This document shows positions 58,931 through 64,000 of a stretch of 64,000 bases of DNA, piece by piece; positions within the stretch are counted from its first letter, which is position 1, and each line of letters begins with the position of its first letter. The stretch lies in assembly GCF_024166365.1 (NCBI RefSeq), contig NC_064826.1, positions 21,104,001-21,168,000 on the forward strand, read 5' to 3'. Position numbers and translations under genes: made by a program. This DNA comes from Elephas maximus indicus. Lineage: Eukaryota; Chordata; Mammalia; Proboscidea; Elephantidae. A model generated the notes under the pieces. That model did not search any database and was not told where the DNA came from. It saw only the letters and a list, made by a program, of their open reading frames with translations.

Positions 58931-60530
58931 TCACTAGTCTGTCAGTTTGTCATACTCTGGTGGCTTGCATATTGCTCTGATGCTGGAAGCTTTGTCACCA
59001 GTATTTCAAAAACCCACAGGGTCATCCATGGTGGACAGGTTCCAGCGGAGCTTCCAGACTAAGACTAGGAAGAAGGACCTGGCAGTCTACTTCTGAAAAA
59101 ATTGGCCAGTGAAAACCATATGAATAGCAGCAGAACATTGGTATAGTGCCAGAAGATGAGCCCCTCAGGTTGGAAGGCACTCAAAATACAACTGGGGAAG
59201 AGCTGCCTCCTTAAAGTAGTCTCAGACTTAATAATGTGGGCAGAGTAAAGCTTTTGGGACCTTCATTTGTTGAGGTGGCATGACTCAAAATGAGAAGAAA
59301 CAGTTGCAAACATCCACTAATAACCAGAACATGTAATATACAAAGTATGAATTTAAGAAAACTGGAAGCCTTCAAAACTGAAATAAGCCACATAAACCTT
59401 GATATCCCAGGCATTAGTGAGCTGAAATGGACTGGTATTGGCCATTTTGAATCAGACAATCATATGGTCTACTATGCCGGAAATGACAAATTGAAGAAGA
59501 ATGGTATCACATTCATCATCAAAAAGAGCATTTCAAGGTCTTTCCTGCAGTACAATGCTGTCGGTGATAGGATAATACCCTTACATTTACAAGGAAGACC
59601 AGTTAATACAACCATTATTCAGATTTACCACTAATACCAAAAGATGAGGAAATTGAAGATTTTTACCAACTTCTGCAGTTGGAAATTGATCAAGCATACA
59701 TTCAAGATGCATTGATAATTACTGGTGATTGGAATGTGAAAGTTGGAAACAAAAAAGAATAGGTAGTTGTCAACCTTGGTGACAGAAATGACGACAGAGA
59801 TCGCATGATAGAATTTTGTAAGACAAACAACTTCTTAATTGCAAATACCTTTCTTCAGCAACAAAAATGGCAGTTATACACGTGGACCTTGCTAGATGGA
59901 ATACACAGGAATCACATCGATTACATCTGTGGAAAGAGACAATGGAAAAGCTCAATATCATCAGTCAGAACAAGGCCAGGGGCTGACTATGGAACAGACC
60001 ATCAATTGTTCACATGCAAGTTCAACCTGAAGCTGAAGAAAATTAGACCAAGTCCACCAGAACCAAAATACAACCTTAAGTATATCCCACCTAAATTTAG
60101 AGACCATCTCAAGAATAGATTTGGTGCATTGAATACTAATACCGAAGACCAGACGAGTTGTGGAATGATATCAAGGATATCATACATGAAAAAAACAAGA
60201 GGTCATTAAAAAGACAAGAAAGAAGGAAAAAACCAAAATGGATGTCAGAAGAGACTCTGAAACTTGCTCTTGAACATAAAGTAAAGCGAATGGAAGAAAT
60301 GATGAAGTAAAAGAGTTGAACAGCAGATTTCAAAGGGCAGTTTGAGAAGATAAAGTATTATAATGAAATGTGTAAAGACTTGGAGTTACAAAACTAAAAG
60401 GGAAGAATACGCTCAGCATTTCTCAAGTTGAAAGAACTGAAGAAAAAATTCAAGCCTCAAGTTACAATATTGAAAGATTTTATGGGGAAAATATTGAACG
60501 ACGCAGGAAGCATCAAAAAAAGATGAAAGG

Positions 60531-60590
60531 CTATAGGGTCACTATGAGTTGGAATCCACTCTACAGCAATGGGTTTGGTTTTTGGTTAGT
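60531..60590 (+). repeat. AfroSINE 3' tail inside the RTE
   Basis: CTATAGGGTCACTATGAGTT then GGAATCCACTCTACAGCAAT and a GGTTTGGTTTTTGG end. It is followed by about 90 bp that is not RTE. Confidence 0.8.
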
Positions 60591-61974
60591 TTGTAGACAC
60601 TCTTAAAATTCACACTCCCTACATTGATATAAAGCATCATTTCACTTTTATTGAAATGTTTTTATTCTTATTTTTAATTTTCAAGCTGCACCGAAGGCAC
60701 TGGTGGAAAACAAAGCTCCAGGAATTAATGCAATACCAATTCAGATGTTTCAACAAATGGGTGCAGTGCTGAAGGTGCTCACTCATCTATGCCAAAAAAT
60801 TTGGAAGACAGCTACCTGGTCAACCAACCGGAAGAGATCCATGTTTGTGCCCATTCCAAAGAAAGATGATCCAACAGAATGCAGAGATTATTGAATGACA
60901 TCATTAATATTACATGCAAGCAAAATTTTGCTGAAGATCATTCAAAAGCAGTTGCAGCAGTACATGGACAGGGAACTGCCAGAAGTTCAAGCTGGATTCA
61001 GAAGAGCATGTGGAAAGAGGGATATCATTGCTGATGTGAGATGGATCTTGGCTGAGAACAGAGAATACCAGAAAGATGCTTACCTGTGTTTTATTGACTA
61101 TGCAAAGGCTTTGAACTGTGTGGATCATAACAAATTACGGATAACATTGCGAAGAATGGGAATTGAATTCCAGAACACTTAATTGTACTCACGTGGAACC
61201 TGTACAGAGACCAAGAGGCAGTCGTTTGAATAGAACAAGGGGATTCTGCGTGGTTTAAAGTCAAGAAAGGTGTGTGTCAGGATTGTATCCTTTCACCATA
61301 CTTATTCAGTCTGTATGCTGAGCGAATAATCTGAGAAGCTGGACTATATACAGAAGAATCTGGCATCAGGATTGGAGGAAGACTCATTAACAACCTGCAT
61401 TATACAGATGACCCAACCTTGCTTGCTGAAAGTGGAGAGGACTTGACGCACTTGCTGATGCAGATCAAAGGCTACAGCCTTCAGTATGGACTACACTCAC
61501 AACTGGACCAATAAGCAACATAATGATAAATGGAGAAAAAATGAAGTTGTCAAGGATTTCATTTTACTTAGATCCACAATCGATTGATGCTTATGGAAGC
61601 GGCAGTCAAGAAATCAGGCGACATATTTCCCTGGCCCAATGTGCTGCAAAAAACCTCTTTAAAGTGTTGAAAAGCAAGGATGTCACTTTGAGAACTAAGG
61701 TGTGCCTAACCTAAGCCATGGTATTTTCAATCACCTCATATGCATGTGAAAGTGGGACAATGCATAAGGAAGACCAAAGAAGAACTGATCTTTGAATTAT
61801 GGTGTTGGCAAAGAATATTGACTATACCATGGACTGCCAGAAGAACGAAAAAGTCCTTCTTGGAAGAACTACAGCCAGAAGTCTCCTCAGAAGGCTGGAG
61901 AGACTTCATCTCACATACTTCGGACATGTTATCAGGAGGAACCAGTCCCTGGAGGACATCATGCTTGGTACAGT

Positions 61975-62440
61975 GGCTTTAGGTGCACCATTCTCTTAGT
62001 CCATCTGAGTGGCAACTCCACCCTTAGAAACAACAGAGGCCATGGCTCCACCATTTAAGACCCCAGAGGTCGTGGCCATACCCTTTGAGACTGCGAAAGC
62101 TCTGCTGCCCATGTTCCTTGCTATTCTCCTGGCTCTTGTTTCTTGGTGGTATGAGGTCCCCATGTCTCTATAGTCACTTTGCTCTTTTGTATCTCAAAAG
62201 AGGTTGGCTCAAGACAAAAACCAATCTTGCAGATTGAGTCCTGCCTTATTGACATAACTGCTGCTAATCCCATCTCATCAGCATGATAGAGACAGGATTT
62301 ACAAGACAGGAAAATCATATCAGATGGCAAAATGGTGGACAATCACACAAAACATGATTCACACATGTGAATCACATGTGAATCATGGCCTATGCACATT
62401 GATACACATATTTTGGGGGGACACAATGCAATCCATGACA
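61975..62440 (-). mobile_element. LTR-like insertion inside the RTE
   Basis: RTE sequence stops after CATGCTTGGTA and resumes at AAAAAGAGGAAGGCCCTC. The insert shares AGAGGTTGGCTCAAGACA and ATATTTTGGGGGGACACA with the LTR-like element at 49281-49687. It contains nested direct repeats CACATGTGAATC. Confidence 0.7.
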
Positions 62441-62869
62441 TTCAAGGAAAAAGAGGAAGGCCCTCAACCAGAAGGACTGACACAGTGACTGCAACAATGG
62501 GCTCAAGCATAGCAAAGACTGTGAGGCTGGTGCAGGACCTGGCAGTGTTTTGTTCTGTTGTACATAAGGTCACTAAGAGTCAGAACCGATTTGACGACAT
62601 CTAACAACAAGTACAGAACAGTGGGCTCCTGGTGATGAGTTTACAAGGAGTGAGGAATGAGGAGGTAAGTCCTGACAAGTTCTCCATCTTTGACTCTAGG
62701 AGAGAATGACCTCAGAGGCCACTGGAAGCTCAAGCACCCTCTCTCAGAGGCTGGAGGGTAGAGAGGGTTGTGCCAAGAGCAGGGCCAAGCTTTGTGGTCA
62801 TGTGGTCAGGCCTGGCCAGGCCCTGAGGTTCCAAGGCCTAGCATTGGATCCAGGGCCCATGATTTATTC

Positions 62870-63045
62870 CCAGTGTGACCTTGAGCAGGTGACCCTGCTT
62901 CTCTCAGCTTCCTCATCTGTACAATGGGGCTAATGGCACCCCTACCCTGCGTGATTGGGGTGATGATTAGAGATAATATAAGAGAAGTAATGAGATCATC
63001 CGTAGGGGCCAGGTACCATGCTGAGTGCCATCCACAGACATCAAT
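62870..63045 (-). repeat. MIR element
   Basis: Reverse MIR: CTTCCTCATCTGTACAATGG and GGTACCATGCTGAGTGCC. Confidence 0.7.
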
Positions 63046-63152
63046 TTGCTTGGTCCCCACAAACATGCTATGAGGGGGAGCAGTTAGATTGACATGTCAC
63101 AGCTAAGGAAAATTAGTCACTGAGAAGTCAAATGACTTGCCTAAGGTCACAC

Positions 63153-63359
63153 AAGGAGCCCTGGGTAGTGCAAATGGTTAAGCTCTGGACTATTAACCCA
63201 AAAGTTGGCAGTTCATACCCACCCCAAGGCACCTTGGGAGACAGGCCTGATGATCTGTTTCTGAAAGGTCACATCCTTGAAAACCCTATGGAGCAGTTCT
63301 ACTTTGCACACGTAAGGTCACAATGAGTTGAAAGTGACTTGACAGCAACGAACAACAAG
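63153..63359 (+). repeat. AfroSINE (long subtype), diverged
   Basis: Sense copy, GGAGCCCTGGGTAGTGCAAA to GTGACTTGACAGCAACGAAC. Confidence 0.85.
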
Positions 63360-63466
63360 GTCACACGGCAATAAGCATCAGACCCAGGACTTGACCTGGT
63401 GGCCTGAGCTAGCCTATGCTCTTAAGCTCTTCACCACCCAGCCTCCCAGGAGACCTGCCTTATAGC

Positions 63467-63673
63467 CAAACCAGTTGCAGTAGGGTTGATTCCGACTCAC
63501 AGCGACCCCGTGTGTGTCCGAGTAGAACTGTGCTCCACAGGGTTTTCAAAGGTTGTGGCCTTTCAGAAACAGATCTTCAGGGCTTTCTTCTGAGCCCCTT
63601 CCGGGTGTATTCAAACCAACGACGTTAGTTTTGCAGCTGAGTGCTTAACCCTCTGTGCCACCCAGGGACTCCT
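63467..63673 (-). repeat. AfroSINE (long subtype), diverged
   Basis: Reverse copy, GTTGATTCCGACTCACAGCG to GTGCCACCCAGGGACTCC. Confidence 0.87.
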
Positions 63674-64000
63674 GCCTTATAACAGGCTATTCTCCTAAAT
63701 CCTAGTGGGAATGGACGTGGTGCTTCCTTGTGCCTTTTCCAGCTATCTGGCCCCAGCTTTCCTCTGCTCCAGTGACCCCAGCTCCAGGCCAGCTGAGGTC
63801 ACCTCTCAGCTTTGAGGCACAGCCTCCTTTACCTCCCCCTCCCCACCTAAAAACTGCCCAGGCTCCTATGGGGGGCCCACACTCCGTGGGGAGAGAAGCA
63901 GCCCGCCCTCTCTTTACCAGAGCCTTAAGAGGCATGGAGAGCATCGGAAGAGAACTTTAGTCCCTGCAGGGCTTGGGGAGGGGGACTTCTGAATTGCTGG
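63674..64000. other. Window end, no feature supported
   Basis: Pyrimidine-rich unique sequence. The next gene expected by human synteny (KCP) could start beyond, but nothing here resembles its exons. Confidence 0.4.

Larger units (their letters stand above)
58935..62608 (+). mobile_element. Nearly full-length RTE-clade LINE, inactivated
   Basis: An RTE-type non-LTR retrotransposon, sense. The 5' UTR-like part (58935-59289) precedes an apurinic-endonuclease-like region (frames 59290-59634 and 59805-60209, with ISELKWTGIGHF and GTDHQLFTCKFN). The reverse-transcriptase region is at about 60690-61700 (NKAPGINAIPIQMFQ, CFIDYAKALNCVDHNK; the YADD box reads YTDD at 61401-61412). The C-terminal YFGHVIRRNQSLEDIMLG and 3' tail to 62608 follow. 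Stops and frameshifts (for example 59632, 60892, 61180) and two insertions (about 60531-60681 and about 61975-62440) inactivate it. Related to the elephant/afrotherian RTE1 family from memory. Confidence 0.88.

Noticed and set aside
59290-61182. Endonuclease and reverse-transcriptase frames as a host gene
   Set aside because: Broken pieces of an RTE element with stops and frameshifts.
62640-64000. Possible first exon of KCP, the neighbour expected by human synteny
   Set aside because: No signal peptide or cysteine-rich repeat coding could be recognised; the gene may begin beyond the window.

Overview
This is a mammalian nuclear window from an afrotherian, most likely an elephant or a close relative. 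It contains dozens of tRNA-derived AfroSINE copies, an RTE-type LINE whose 3' end resembles the SINE tail, and a lineage-specific L1 3' UTR family. No bacterial or organellar features are present. Assignments come from reading splice sites and translated exons and comparing them with remembered human proteins; no alignment was run.

Left third (1-27.9 kb, + strand): the 3' half of TNPO3 (transportin-3 / transportin-SR2), the nuclear import receptor for SR-type splicing factors. Eleven coding exons and one purely 3' UTR exon join with intact GT/AG sites and matching phases. They encode a protein segment that numbers as residues 500-923 of the 923-residue human protein. Introns carry AfroSINEs, old L1 pieces, hAT-type MER elements and L1 3' UTR copies. 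The first about 500 codons lie upstream of the window.

Spacer (27.9-31.5 kb): the convergent intergenic gap, with two unusual short tandem duplications and facing AfroSINEs.

Middle (31.57-44.2 kb, - strand): the complete coding region of IRF5, an innate-immunity transcription factor, in eight coding exons (501 codons plus stop). There is a probable noncoding first exon in a CpG island at about 43.0-44.6 kb. TNPO3 and IRF5 are arranged tail to tail, as in human.

Right part (44.6-64 kb): intergenic DNA upstream of IRF5 with no supported protein-coding gene. It holds a 5'-truncated L1 with a 12-bp target-site duplication, a nearly full-length but inactivated RTE element interrupted by other insertions, LTR-like fragments, MIRs and more AfroSINEs.

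No undescribed gene system is evident. The most useful observations are IRF5 isoform and polymorphism details (a 48-nt tandem acceptor, a single PPTLQ unit, an intact proximal poly(A) signal), a 33-bp exact repeat flanking the IRF5 CpG island, recent-looking tandem duplications, and the shared AfroSINE/RTE tail.
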